Virus record (IMG/VR): IMGVR_UViG_3300036981_000377
Location: 36,407 to 100,406 of that record
Strand: one strand, 5' to 3'
DNA from: a virus
Length of the DNA: 64,000 bases
Shown here: positions 1-8,225 of the stretch, one piece after another
How positions within the stretch are numbered: the first letter of the stretch is position 1
Layout: each line of letters begins with the position of its first letter
Notes under the pieces: generated by a model
The model's input: the letters and a program-made list of their open reading frames with translations, nothing else
What the model was told of the DNA's origin: nothing
The model's database searches: none
Translations under genes and position numbers: made by a program

Positions 1-541
1 GGATTGGCGGCAACATAGAGAACAGCTTCAACAGCGCGTTGACCAACGCACTGTTTGAAAGTTGATTTGTTTGCAACTTTTGATCGTGGATCTCCTGCAT
101 AGCTTTAATCATTTGTTGCCAGTCTGCCGGATGGCCGCTGCTCCAGCCATCGTGAGAAGGCAGATTTTTATCTGTAATTAGAACCTGCTTGGTCTCCGAG
201 TCTACAAGCTTAAAAAACGACTGCGTAAAAATACCAGCTACTAATTCCGGCGGCGTAACTTCTTTTTTAGCTAACAGCGCTTTAGCCGACGGAGCAAATG
301 TAGCGCCTAGAGCAGCAAACTTGCTACAGTAAAATAATTGCTGCCCGTGAAGCGTTTTAGCTAGTTTGGTGGCATGAATAGCGCACGTCAAACCGAGTCC
401 GTCTGGCGCCAGTAAACCACGAATAATTTGCAAAAGATCGTAGTCGCGCTGAATAGCAATACAATACGTTTGAATAAACTGGCGCTCATCTGGCGACATT
501 TTTGCTTGATCGAAGCCTGACATAACGCCGTCCGGGATCAT
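1..541 (-). CDS. Unknown protein, C-terminus cut off by the window edge
   Basis: An open minus-strand frame runs from an ATG at 541 off the left edge (180 codons seen, no stop). The product begins MIPDGVMSGFDQAKMSPDER and is a mixed, soluble-looking helical protein with no signal peptide or membrane segment. An in-frame second ATG (MSGFDQ) lies seven codons further in and could be the true start, because no clear ribosome site precedes either. Codon use and density match its neighbours. I do not recognise the family. Confidence 0.7.
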   Translation of the reverse strand, partial: MIPDGVMSGFDQAKMSPDERQFIQTYCIAIQRDYDLLQIIRGLLAPDGLGLTCAIHATKLAKTLHGQQLFYCSKFAALGATFAPSAKALLAKKEVTPPELVAGIFTQSFFKLVDSETKQVLITDKNLPSHDGWSSGHPADWQQMIKAMQEIHDQKLQTNQLSNSALVNALLKLFSMLPPI

Positions 542-623
542 AGGGTAGTCAATTTATAGGCAACCGCGCACTCATCGAAACACGCTGCTCGCCGTATGGC
601 GTTCTTTTTGCGCTGCAGTAGCA

Positions 624-725
624 CTAGCGCCGTATTCGTGGACTAGGGCCTGTAAACATCACAATGGCTACGATAACGGCCATCGCGGTCGCAGCCTGCA
701 ATACCGCGCTTAGATTCTCGTCCAT
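624..725 (-). CDS. 33-residue single-pass membrane peptide
   Basis: The ORF starts at 725 behind an AAGGA-type ribosome site about 6 bases upstream. The product starts MDENLSAVLQAA and has one hydrophobic stretch (AMAVIVAIVMF, residues about 13-24) followed by an Arg-rich tail, the profile of a small inner-membrane peptide. It follows the 749-1102 gene by 23 bases and is probably co-transcribed with it. Function is unknown. A longer in-frame reading from upstream overlaps the preceding gene and lacks a ribosome site. Confidence 0.55.
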   Translation of the reverse strand: MDENLSAVLQAATAMAVIVAIVMFTGPSPRIRR

Positions 726-748
726 ATCTCTTCCTTTTCGCTGTGGTG

Positions 749-1102
749 TCACTCTGTTCGCGCCAGCAGCGAGCGAAGCGTGGCGATTTGCTGCGAGGTC
801 GGCAGCGGCGATGTGGTGCATTCACAAAAGCCGACTGCGCCTTCCACCGCCTCCCGCTCCGCGTCGGTGATACGCAGTCGGGCAATCTCTGCTTTTAAAT
901 GTTCGACCTCCTTCGACGCGGCTTCTGCTGATTCGCAGGCCGCGCGCCAATCGTGAGCCTTGTCGACAACGCACTGAATTAAAGCCTTCCTGTAATCATC
1001 TACGGTTGGCATATCGCTGCTGCTAACCGACTTAACACGTTGCCGAGCAATAATGGCGTATGCCTCATCAACGTTACTCATTTGCAAAACCATGTCACTC
1101 AT
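749..1102 (-). CDS. Small coiled-coil protein with C-terminal EREAV/TLRSLLART module
   Basis: A 117-residue protein with an AAGGA ribosome site 5 bases before the ATG. The middle (about residues 50-80) is a charged helical stretch with heptad-like hydrophobics. The C-terminus carries a two-helix signature, TDAEREAVEGAV ... IATLRSLLARTE, that recurs in at least four other small proteins here (1555-2073, 2070-2321, 15291-15566, 15810-16082). I associate this module with planctomycete and phage genomes but know no function. It is the last long gene before the small membrane peptide at 624-725. Confidence 0.75.
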   Translation of the reverse strand: MSDMVLQMSNVDEAYAIIARQRVKSVSSSDMPTVDDYRKALIQCVVDKAHDWRAACESAEAASKEVEHLKAEIARLRITDAEREAVEGAVGFCECTTSPLPTSQQIATLRSLLARTE

Positions 1103-1114
1103 CGTTTTCCTTTT

Positions 1115-1558
1115 TTATGTTTTATTGCAATACTTGTTTTCGACTGACAGCATGTAGTCGTGTAGCGGTTGATTGCGCGGCCACACAACTTCACCCGGAT
1201 CGCAAATCTCTGCTGTGTCGGCATACCGATAAACTGGTCGTGCCGGATACTCGGTTCCCGCTTCGCACACAACAATACGCTTGTTTTTGTCATTAATAAG
1301 CGGGCCGTGTTCTTCTAAAACTAAACCGGGCGGAGCAGGTTCCAGTTCTTCCTTGGGGCGAACTGTTCCAAAAGGAGCGCCCGTATCCCGGTGGTACTCG
1401 GTGAATAGATATTTGTGTTTGAACTTTTCGCGGATGCCGATAAAACCATTGCTCGCCTGCACGAAAACACCAAAGCCAATATTTCGACTGGACAGTCTAT
1501 ACACCCAGCCGTTGCGGCACTCGTTGAGCAGAATAGTGTTCTCTCGATTTGGGTTCAT
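1115..1558 (-). CDS. Unknown 147-residue soluble protein
   Basis: The start at 1558 has an AAAGG site 5 bases upstream and overlaps the stop of the preceding gene in an ATGA, so the two are translationally coupled. The sequence is rich in aromatic and basic residues (GWVYRLSSRNIGFGVFV near the N-terminus) and suggests a small beta-rich fold. It has no membrane segment, signal peptide or metal motif. I do not recognise it. Confidence 0.7.
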   Translation of the reverse strand: MNPNRENTILLNECRNGWVYRLSSRNIGFGVFVQASNGFIGIREKFKHKYLFTEYHRDTGAPFGTVRPKEELEPAPPGLVLEEHGPLINDKNKRIVVCEAGTEYPARPVYRYADTAEICDPGEVVWPRNQPLHDYMLSVENKYCNKT

Positions 1559-2073
1559 CTCAACCTTTCTAATAAAGTACGCAGTGTAGCGGCGACGGCA
1601 ATTCCCTCCGGGCCAACATAAAGTTGCGCGACGGCGTGGGCTCCCACATCTAACGCCTCCCGCTCCTCGTTGGTGAGGCGTTCCCGTTCGGGAACTTTCC
1701 CCGCCTGTTCGCTGGATTCTCTAGCGGCGGCGGCACTTTTCGCGGATTCTGATCCCGTTCGGGACAGCAGCGAGCGAAGGGTGTCGGCTCTTTTATAGGC
1801 AGTAGCCGCATCGTCATCCGCAATACACGACGCAACTGCCTCCCGCTCCTCGTAGGTGAGACTAATCTCGGCAACGTAGTCCCTGAGGTTGTTGATCGCC
1901 ACACGCAGCGAATCTCTTTCCCTCGCCGTCCACGCCAGTTCACCGCGCAGGCCGGCGATCTCGTCAGCGGCCTCCTCGAATAAATCTCCGCTATGCGCAA
2001 GGTGCAGCCCACGCCAGTTGCGAAGCCGCGAGACAATATCTCCGTTATAAGCAGCCGGATCAATAGTGTTCAT
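1555..2073 (-). CDS. Protein with two copies of the EREAV/TLRSLL module
   Basis: 172 residues from the ATG at 2073, which overlaps the upstream stop as ATGA and has a GGAG 9 bases before it; a longer frame from 2097 would run into the upstream gene. Residues about 25-75 form a coiled-coil-like helix. The EREAV...TLRSLL signature then occurs twice: an internal copy (LTYEEREAVASC ... ADTLRSLLSRTG) and a C-terminal copy (LTNEEREALDVG ... AATLRTLLERLR), with an Ala/Ser/Glu linker between. The duplication suggests the module is a repeatable interaction unit. Function unknown. Confidence 0.75.
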   Translation of the reverse strand: MNTIDPAAYNGDIVSRLRNWRGLHLAHSGDLFEEAADEIAGLRGELAWTARERDSLRVAINNLRDYVAEISLTYEEREAVASCIADDDAATAYKRADTLRSLLSRTGSESAKSAAAARESSEQAGKVPERERLTNEEREALDVGAHAVAQLYVGPEGIAVAATLRTLLERLR

Positions 2074-2321
2074 TTTAACCGCTCCAGCAGCCCGCAAAGC
2101 GCAAGTCTTGCACCTTCAGGGCGTTCTGCGCCAGGAACAGCTGCGTACCAATTAATGACTTTCTGCTCGTAGGCAGATAGCGCTGGCCGCCACGCAGCTT
2201 GTTTTAATGTTACCGTATTTTGCAACTGCTGAATATATTCAATTAGCTCAAGAACCAGTGCAGCGCCTTCTGTTCTTGGTTGCGCAGCAGCCCATAATGT
2301 AGCTTTGTCGACGATGTCCAT
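2070..2321 (-). CDS. Small protein with divergent EREAV/LLERLK module
   Basis: 83 residues from the ATG at 2321, chosen because a GGAG lies 7 bases upstream; another ATG at 2333 has no ribosome site. The N-terminal half is helical (KATLWAAAQPRTEGAALVLELIEYI). The C-terminus (LSAYEQKVINWY ... ALCGLLERLK) fits the pattern of the neighbouring proteins with substitutions in the first helix. It heads the 624-2321 cluster of four overlapping or nearly overlapping genes. Function unknown. Confidence 0.65.
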   Translation of the reverse strand: MDIVDKATLWAAAQPRTEGAALVLELIEYIQQLQNTVTLKQAAWRPALSAYEQKVINWYAAVPGAERPEGARLALCGLLERLK

Positions 2322-2333
2322 AACAGGCTCCAT

Positions 2334-2503
2334 AACTTAAAACGTCAGCCTCCGAATTGATCGGGCGGGAATTGCACCCGCTATGTACCTCACCGGCATG
2401 CTGTGTAGTTCACCCCGTCGGGTTAGGTCAAGCACGTGGCTGTTGGGTACCGGCACACCAAAGCGCCGCCTTAGTCGCTGTCACTAAGGAGCCGATCAAA
2501 CTG
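2334..2503. other. Intergenic spacer with a T-arm-like hairpin
   Basis: No gene is supported in these 170 bases. On the minus strand 2365-2381 forms a 5-bp stem (GCGGG/CCCGC) closing a 7-base loop TGCAATT, which looks like a tRNA T-arm, but no matching acceptor, D or anticodon arm can be folded around it. The rest is GC-rich with several short inverted repeats (GGTACC and GCCGGT segments). It could be a decayed tRNA or a structured leader. Confidence 0.35.
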
Positions 2504-2995
2504 TTAATCAAAAAACGGAACCGTTTCTTGAAACAAAATACGATAAGCGTTGCCGGGATAATACCAACTATCTGACTGCCACGATACGTGACAACCAAGC
2601 ACTAGCGAAAGATCGCGCGTGGCAACATTTAAAGCCGCTTCGTATTCTTCTGTGTCAGTCGTCGGGTAGGGTTCTAATACGTAACATTCTTGCCCGTTAA
2701 TAGTTGTGCAACCAGAATGATCATACAAATCGTCGTGCGCACATAACACGTCTCGGCCTGTTTTAGCGGCAAGGGCTTCTTCTGCCGCAGCAAGCATAAA
2801 TAACAATTTTTGCAGCAAATAATCAGCAGAAAAATACTTATGCTCGTTATAGCCTTCCGGCAGTAGTGTTTTTGCCGCTGATACGATTTTTTTTCTGAGC
2901 CATTTTGGCGGCTTTGCCGCTTGGGTTACAGGACTCATTGTCGTTTTAGCGCGAAGTTCTTTGACATAATCTGGGTTCTTTTTTGCTTTTGACAT
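2504..2995 (-). CDS. Unknown 163-residue protein
   Basis: The ATG at 2995 follows an AGAGG site at good distance. The product starts with a basic segment (MSKAKKNPDYVKELRAK), has a central helix (LQKLLFMLAAAEEALAAK, about residues 63-80) and an acidic, aromatic C-terminal half containing three cysteines and ending in SWYYPGNAYRILFQETV. No membrane segment is convincing. It lies just downstream of tRNA-Gln in the transcription direction. I do not recognise the family. Confidence 0.7.
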   Translation of the reverse strand: MSKAKKNPDYVKELRAKTTMSPVTQAAKPPKWLRKKIVSAAKTLLPEGYNEHKYFSADYLLQKLLFMLAAAEEALAAKTGRDVLCAHDDLYDHSGCTTINGQECYVLEPYPTTDTEEYEAALNVATRDLSLVLGCHVSWQSDSWYYPGNAYRILFQETVPFFD

Positions 2996-3025
2996 GATTA
3001 CCTCTTAAATGTAAAAACTAAACCA

Positions 3026-3096
3026 ATGCCCGACTAGGATTCGAACCTAGACTAAGAGAGCCAAAATCTCTTGTGCTACCGTTACACTATCGGGCA
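3026..3096 (-). tRNA. tRNA-Gln (UUG)
   Basis: The minus strand folds into a cloverleaf: a 7-bp acceptor stem TGCCCGA/TCGGGCA, a short D-arm, an AGAGA/TCTCT anticodon stem around the 7-base loop TTTTGGC (anticodon TTG), and a CTAGG/CCTAG T-stem with the canonical TTCGAAT loop. The 3' CCA is not encoded, so maturation would need a CCA-adding enzyme. It reads glutamine CAA. Confidence 0.93.
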
Positions 3097-3238
3097 ACCG
3101 CGTATGGCGTCCTTACCAGTCCGACTTTCATTGCAGCTAGGGCATGAAAACCTCAAAGCTCAATGACTGTCGTTGTTATTGCCCACAAACGACTAGGGCA
3201 CCGGGCTGTAGCAACGAACAGCCTACAGCATGCCTTAC

Positions 3239-3808
3239 TTAGCTGAGAGCCGGCTCTCCCTTTGATATTGCTACAAATCGCTTGGCAACTTCTACTGTTG
3301 CTAAGACGTCGTTCATAGCATTGTGCGCATCGCCAGTCTCTATTGAGAAAAGCTGGCGTAACGCTGTCAGACTAAAAAAAGCAGGAATCATTTTAGTCGT
3401 CACGAAAAAGCGCGCTAAAGAAGCTGTGTCTAGCGCAGGATATGCGCAGTATTGCCGCCACATATCTTCGGGCATTAGTTGCGTCCAGATAAAGTCTAGA
3501 TCAAACGCAACGTTGTGCCCGGCCGGAATAAGCCGATCGTTATCAGCTAACTCCATGCCAGTGCGTAGAAACAGCTGCAGCTCTTCGCACGCAATCTCCG
3601 GAGACATCGACGTTTTTGCGTGCTGCACAAGATCTATTTTGTTAACAGAAATTGCGCCGGGATCTACGACATAAACCGGCGGCTTGACTCCGAAAGAAGT
3701 TGTCGTCACGACATTAAAATCGTTGTCGACAATAGCCGCGGCTACTGTTAACAGACTAAACTCTCGCGGGTCCAAGCCGCCCGTTTCCGTGTCAATAAAT
3801 ACAAACAT
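3239..3808 (-). CDS. DEDDh 3'-5' exonuclease (DnaQ/RNase T superfamily)
   Basis: A 189-residue protein, the usual size of a stand-alone exonuclease domain, with an AAAGGA site before its ATG. Exo I (DTETGGLD, residues 6-13) supplies the first Asp and Glu, Exo II lies in HNVAFDLDF (about 98-106), and Exo III is HNAMNDVLAT (about 162-171) with the His and Asp of the DEDDh type. All catalytic residues are present, so it is probably active on DNA or RNA 3' ends: proofreading, end trimming or nucleotide salvage. There is no polymerase domain here and none beside it. It is separated from the tRNA-Gln gene by about 140 bases without features. Confidence 0.9.
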   Translation of the reverse strand: MFVFIDTETGGLDPREFSLLTVAAAIVDNDFNVVTTTSFGVKPPVYVVDPGAISVNKIDLVQHAKTSMSPEIACEELQLFLRTGMELADNDRLIPAGHNVAFDLDFIWTQLMPEDMWRQYCAYPALDTASLARFFVTTKMIPAFFSLTALRQLFSIETGDAHNAMNDVLATVEVAKRFVAISKGEPALS

Positions 3809-3827
3809 AGCATCCTTTCAAAGACAA

Positions 3828-4130
3828 CTATTGCAAGTTACGCCTTTCGTGCTCGTCAAGCGCGAATTGCACCATAGCCGGAAGCAGGTCAACGCTCGTC
3901 TGAGAGCCGCCAACGTGCTTGCCGAGGTGCCAAAGAATTGAGCCAATTTCATCATCAGACAAAATTTTGTCGGCTTGTCCGTTATCATCAGAGTCAGTTT
4001 GAAATTTTGCAATGTCCAGAACGCTGACAACATCGAGCACAACGAGCACGTCGGCGTACTCTTCGCGAACTTTTTTCAAAGCAGTGATTGCTTCCCACGC
4101 CCGGTCCCGCTTAAGCTCAGATATTGACAT
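3828..4130 (-). CDS. Unknown 100-residue acidic protein
   Basis: The ATG at 4130 is preceded by AGGAG at 5-6 bases. Predicted largely helical. The central segment (TDSDDNGQADKILSDDEIG) resembles a loose calcium-binding or EF-hand-like loop, DSDDNGQADKIL, but it lacks the flanking helix pattern that would make this secure. It sits between the exonuclease and a 79-residue gene and is probably in the same operon as hldE. Confidence 0.7.
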   Translation of the reverse strand: MSISELKRDRAWEAITALKKVREEYADVLVVLDVVSVLDIAKFQTDSDDNGQADKILSDDEIGSILWHLGKHVGGSQTSVDLLPAMVQFALDEHERRNLQ

Positions 4131-4141
4131 GGGAACTCCTA

Positions 4142-4381
4142 TTAATGGACTTCGTGCAGTGAAATAAACTGCCCGTTTTTTACAGAAAGATCTACAGCTG
4201 CAAAACCGCCGGGTGATTGTACGGCGGCTGTTACGGCTGTGACAAGCTCTTTATAAAGCCGCTTGCCCGCACTTACCCCTAGCTTTGCAGTTAAAAAACC
4301 TTCAAGCATTATTGCTTTACCGGCTTCGTTTTTAACAGTCACGTCATTAATTGTCCACACTGCGGCCTTTTCGTCACTCAT
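4142..4381 (-). CDS. Unknown 79-residue protein coupled to hldE
   Basis: Its start at 4381 overlaps the hldE stop by 8 bases, with an AAAGG inside the end of hldE, so it is translationally coupled. The sequence (WTINDVTVKNEAGKAIMLEG ... GQFISLHEVH) suggests a small mixed alpha/beta fold. No motif is recognised. Tight coupling may mean a role near HldE, but that is positional inference only. Confidence 0.65.
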   Translation of the reverse strand: MSDEKAAVWTINDVTVKNEAGKAIMLEGFLTAKLGVSAGKRLYKELVTAVTAAVQSPGGFAAVDLSVKNGQFISLHEVH

Positions 4382-5882
4382 GGCTTTTTGCCTTTAATTT
4401 GTTCACAAATACGGTTGTGCTGCTATTTGGCACAAGTGCCACAAACACAACTTCTCCGGGTGGTTCTTGCCGACTCACGGCGTCCGCACCGACTACAAGC
4501 TTATTTACATAATCTGCTCCTTTAACAAGCACGTCTGGTTTTATTGTTTCGATTAAATTTTGCAATACCGAGTTGTCTGCGGTGTCGTCAAAGACGCACA
4601 CAGCGTCGACTACGTCTAATGCGGCTATATTGCCGGCGCGAGTCGTCTGGTCTTGCACAGGGCGGTCAGGGCCTTTGAGCCGCGTTACGTTGTGATCAGC
4701 GTCTACGGCAACAATGAGCGTGTCGCCGTGCTGCTTGGCCTGCGTAAGAAGCTCTATGTGCCCAGCGTGGAGCAGGTCAAAACAACCGTTGGTGAACACG
4801 ATTTTGCGCCCAACCCGTTTATTCCGCGCTACAAATTGCGCTAAATCAGCAACAGCCATAATGCGGCGTACTGGATAGTTTTTGCGCAATACTTCTCGAA
4901 TTAACTTGTCGGCGTTTAATGGCTTTGTGCTATTTGTTCGCACCCGTTGGCCAGCCGCAACAATCCCAAACTGCATGAGTTTGAGCATGTCATTTTCTGT
5001 GAGATCTTTAGGCCTATATTTGCCAATTTCTGAAAAGCCAAGAACAAGCCCAGCTAAGAAAGTGTCGCCAGCGCCTACACAATTCCCAGATGAGTACCGG
5101 CGCGGGGTAGGAACAAAGCAAGTCTCGGTGTGCCTGAGGCTATAAAAAACACCAGACCCGCCGTCCGTCACAATTAATAATGGCGTGCGTAAATGCACTG
5201 ACGCTATTTTAATAGCTTCTGTTAACGACTTAAACGGCCCAATCGTATCGGCAAACAGTAGGAACTCCGCCATGTTGAGCTTGATTACGTCAGCGCCCAT
5301 GTAGCTGAGCAAATGCTGCGGCTTAGCGTCAACGTAAATTGGCGCTCCCGCAGTGTGCGCGGCGTTCACAAGCATTTTGCGGGTAGCTTCTGAAATACAC
5401 CCTTTGCTGTAATCAGAGACTACTACGCATTTTGATTCTTTAGCTCGAATTAAAAAAGCCTGCTGATAAAATAAAGCAGCGTTTAATTCATTCGGGGTCT
5501 CTGCGTCATGTCGCGCTAAAATGTGCCCATTAGCGTTCACATAGCGCGTTTTTACAGGCGTACAAAAATCCTTAAAAACAGTAATAACGCCACAACAACT
5601 TACGTTTGCTCTGGCTTGCAGTCGCCTAAGCATTTCTTGCGTTTCTTGACTGAAGTCCACAACAGAGAATGCCGAGACTTTAAATTTGGCCTGGGCCAAC
5701 GCTTCAATGACAATGCCCACGCCGCCCGGCTTAATGACGCGGTCGTGAGCTGCGCTAATAAGAGCTACGGCAGCGTGCTCTGCGTTTTTCTTAGCCGTGT
5801 CTACATTCCACCACACGTCAACGAGCAGGTCGCCTATGCAGACGACCTGCCCGCGGTTGGTGTGTTTGCTTTCCGTGCTCAT
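4374..5882 (-). CDS. hldE: Bifunctional heptose-7-phosphate kinase / heptose-1-phosphate adenylyltransferase
   Basis: At 502 residues it has the full two-domain length of HldE. The N-terminal PfkB/ribokinase domain (about 1-330) includes the anion-hole and catalytic-base motif GAGDTFLAG (near residue 272) and an upstream DxK segment (YVDAKPQHL). The C-terminal nucleotidyltransferase domain carries TNGCFDLLHAGH (near 364) with the HxGH signature and RLKGPDRPVQ, as in known HldE. The enzyme phosphorylates D-glycero-D-manno-heptose 7-phosphate at C1 and, after GmhB action, forms ADP-heptose for LPS inner core. Starts as ATGA with the previous gene. Its pathway partner HldD is at 16467-17426; no GmhA or GmhB is seen here. 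Confidence 0.93.
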   Translation of the reverse strand: MSTESKHTNRGQVVCIGDLLVDVWWNVDTAKKNAEHAAVALISAAHDRVIKPGGVGIVIEALAQAKFKVSAFSVVDFSQETQEMLRRLQARANVSCCGVITVFKDFCTPVKTRYVNANGHILARHDAETPNELNAALFYQQAFLIRAKESKCVVVSDYSKGCISEATRKMLVNAAHTAGAPIYVDAKPQHLLSYMGADVIKLNMAEFLLFADTIGPFKSLTEAIKIASVHLRTPLLIVTDGGSGVFYSLRHTETCFVPTPRRYSSGNCVGAGDTFLAGLVLGFSEIGKYRPKDLTENDMLKLMQFGIVAAGQRVRTNSTKPLNADKLIREVLRKNYPVRRIMAVADLAQFVARNKRVGRKIVFTNGCFDLLHAGHIELLTQAKQHGDTLIVAVDADHNVTRLKGPDRPVQDQTTRAGNIAALDVVDAVCVFDDTADNSVLQNLIETIKPDVLVKGADYVNKLVVGADAVSRQEPPGEVVFVALVPNSSTTVFVNKLKAKSHE

Positions 5883-7033
5883 ACAACAATAAGCGAGACT
5901 GACTTATCTCCCAACGGAAACAGATAAACGCCGCATGCCGAAAACTCACGCGGCGTGTCTAACCGCATAAAAATTTGGCCGTTACCAATTTCTACCAAAG
6001 TAGTCGTGATGTACGGGCGAAATCGGGCCGCTTGTGCCGTCACGATAACCTGCAAATTTGTGTTTGGAATATCGAACGACCGCATTGCTCCGGTTGCTTG
6101 CGTATCATTACGCGCCCAGCGCTCTTTGTCAATGACCTGCACAAGTTTTTCAATGTCTTTTTCAGCCGCAATTAAAGTTGGCACAGATTGGGCAAAATTC
6201 CCGAAAACTTTGTTCAATTTTTCTACTACGTCTACAAGTTCGTTGTCCTCGGCAAGCTGCAAAATCATCGTTGGAACAAACAGCTTGGCGCAGGCTAATA
6301 AATACGGCGGCAATTCACTGGTGTCGTAGTCTTTGGTAGCCGCAAGGCAGAGAGACGCTGCTGGAGTTTTGACGTATTCACCCGTCTCTAAAATGACATG
6401 CGCGACATCACCCTTGATATACGCCAAGCCCCATAGCTCAGGCCCAAAACCGCCACCCATAAGTTCTCCGCGGTAAATCACGACATGCAGCGGTTCGAGG
6501 TCTATAGCCGCTACCTTATTAGGCGTAAATATTTTCAGAATATTAGCCCTGTAGTTTAGCGCAGGGGCTAGTGCTGCCTGCGTGTTTTGCGCGCTATCTG
6601 CCACAATACCGCGCAAAACATTTTCTTGGGCAATATCCGGATTATCTTGAAGCAAGACTAAAAACGTATAAAGTCCTTCAAGCAAGACTTTGTACTTGTC
6701 TTCGTCTTGAACGTTATTTTCTGTGAATATGTCAGCGTACGTTTGAGACAAAAGCGTGCTGCTAACTGGAAAATTTACGCTGTTCCACGAAAGCGCCCCA
6801 AGCGCCGTAAATACCTTCGCGGCCGAAGCTTGAAGCTCTGCTCGTTTTGAGCTGGTGTGCGTAAACAATTTTTGAGCGGCCTGCATTAACGCAACCGCTA
6901 AGAGAAACTCGTCTCGGGATGTGCTTTTGCCATATTGCGCGGCGGCGTAATTAGATACAAGCTCGCTAATCGCTTCGATCGGCTGGGGCGGCTCGTTGGG
7001 GGTGCTCAAGGACTTTGTAGCCATAGCGCTCAT
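5879..7033 (-). CDS. Unknown 384-residue protein upstream of hldE
   Basis: The start at 7033 (MSAMATKSLS) has AAAGG 7 bases upstream, better than the ATG at 7048. The first half (residues about 20-150) is helical with few charges. The second half has a glycine turn (RGELMGGGFGPELWGLAY) followed by beta-like segments (VAHVILETGEYV) and ends in LFPLGDKSVSLIVV. There is no signal peptide or membrane segment. It overlaps the upstream gene by 68 bases and couples to hldE by ATGA. Family not recognised; a virion-associated or sugar-related role cannot be told apart. Confidence 0.7.
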   Translation of the reverse strand: MSAMATKSLSTPNEPPQPIEAISELVSNYAAAQYGKSTSRDEFLLAVALMQAAQKLFTHTSSKRAELQASAAKVFTALGALSWNSVNFPVSSTLLSQTYADIFTENNVQDEDKYKVLLEGLYTFLVLLQDNPDIAQENVLRGIVADSAQNTQAALAPALNYRANILKIFTPNKVAAIDLEPLHVVIYRGELMGGGFGPELWGLAYIKGDVAHVILETGEYVKTPAASLCLAATKDYDTSELPPYLLACAKLFVPTMILQLAEDNELVDVVEKLNKVFGNFAQSVPTLIAAEKDIEKLVQVIDKERWARNDTQATGAMRSFDIPNTNLQVIVTAQAARFRPYITTTLVEIGNGQIFMRLDTPREFSACGVYLFPLGDKSVSLIVV

Positions 7034-8225
7034 AGAGAAACCTTTCAAACTTTCCTTTGTAGACAGCCTGACAAATGTCTAAAAACTGTGGAAACAAAAC
7101 GCGATAATCGCCAGATAGAAAGAAATCTAAATTTTTGTTGGCAGGAACATTAGAAATGCGCGCTATTTTTACAGCGCTAAAATCAAGCGGTTCCGGCAAC
7201 CTTTGACCGGCATCAATCGCAACAGACAATAATGGCAGCGCTGGCTGAGCGGACCCAGCTACAATAAACGTGCCGGCGGGGTCTCCGGCCATGCCAAATA
7301 CCTGCTCTGCAAAGACCAAATAATCTACGCTGGCAGTGGCGCCGAGAACAGCACCGAACTCTGCGCCGGCTGTTGACGGCATAATGTGCAACGGCGTTTC
7401 GCCAATCGTGACGTGCACGGTGGCAGCGGCGTTGTTGTCATAAGCTGCAGCAAGAATGCTGGCAGATCTGTCATCTTCCGGCGCTAAACCCCATCGGCCT
7501 ATACCCTCGGCTATGCCCACGCCGGCGTTTGCCGCAAGCTTGAGCGTTGACCCAAATACCGACATATCAGCTTTGTTCTTTTTAGCTGTCTGCAAGTCAC
7601 ACGCCGCGGCTTCGCTAGTCATAGCCACGTGCGTTACCACTTTATTTTTTAAGAGAGCAATAACAATTGGAGTAATACCGGCCTGCACTACATCTGCGTT
7701 TAAAAACAACATAACCGGCTTGTTCTGCTTTCGGGAATGAAACGCAGCTCGAGCCAGCGGAAGAAACGCCATAGCGTCTTTGTTTATTACGTATTCTTTA
7801 GGCGTAATAAACGGCTGCGCTTCTGGAATGACAGGCTGCGCAAGAAGCGTGGGGTCTAGCGCGGGTAACTGGCTGCTTATAGCTCTGGGCGGCGCATAAG
7901 CAGCTAACTCATCTTTGCGGGAATCATTTGCGAGCATTGGCCCAGAACCGCAAAACAACCACTCGGCAGAGACCACGCCACTTTCTACAAATTGCGCAAA
8001 CGTAGACAAACGCAAACGAGTACTATCATTTAAAATACGTTTTACCCAAAATTCTGAAAACCCTACAGCCTGCCCATACGCCGCTAAGTCACCGCCAAAC
8101 ACGTGCTCGCCAACGTAGCGCAGGCGGGCAGTGATGGCTTTTACTTTAGGGGACGTCAGGAAGGAACCTTTGCTCTTTTTCGGGTTTTTCGATTCGGCTC
8201 CGTCGGTAGGCGCATCCGGTGGCAT
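6966..8225 (-). CDS. Repressor-like HTH protein fused to a large C-terminal domain
   Basis: 419 residues. Residues about 28-95 look like a phage CI-type helix-turn-helix: helices around GGDLAAYGQAVGFSEFWVKRI, then VSAEWLFCGSGPM, close to the SAEWLLTGEGPM seen after CI-like HTH domains. Residues about 135-380 form one alpha/beta domain with repeated small-residue motifs (THVAMTSEAAACD, GVGIAEGIGRWG, ASILAAAYDNN, VTIGETPLHIMP, FIVAGSA). These remind me of deoxyhypusine-synthase-fold proteins, but I cannot confirm it. A DNA-binding regulator sensing a metabolite is possible. It overlaps genes on both sides by 68-80 bases. Confidence 0.65.
   Translation of the reverse strand: MPPDAPTDGAESKNPKKSKGSFLTSPKVKAITARLRYVGEHVFGGDLAAYGQAVGFSEFWVKRILNDSTRLRLSTFAQFVESGVVSAEWLFCGSGPMLANDSRKDELAAYAPPRAISSQLPALDPTLLAQPVIPEAQPFITPKEYVINKDAMAFLPLARAAFHSRKQNKPVMLFLNADVVQAGITPIVIALLKNKVVTHVAMTSEAAACDLQTAKKNKADMSVFGSTLKLAANAGVGIAEGIGRWGLAPEDDRSASILAAAYDNNAAATVHVTIGETPLHIMPSTAGAEFGAVLGATASVDYLVFAEQVFGMAGDPAGTFIVAGSAQPALPLLSVAIDAGQRLPEPLDFSAVKIARISNVPANKNLDFFLSGDYRVLFPQFLDICQAVYKGKFERFLYERYGYKVLEHPQRAAPADRSD

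Noticed and set aside
2350-2440. Possible third tRNA around the T-arm-like stem GCGGG/CCCGC
   Set aside because: No acceptor, D-arm or anticodon stem could be folded in either direction, and the T-loop TGCAATT lacks the usual TTC.
3828-4130. EF-hand calcium-binding protein
   Set aside because: Only a loop-like DSDDNGQADKIL is seen, without the flanking E and F helices or a second hand.
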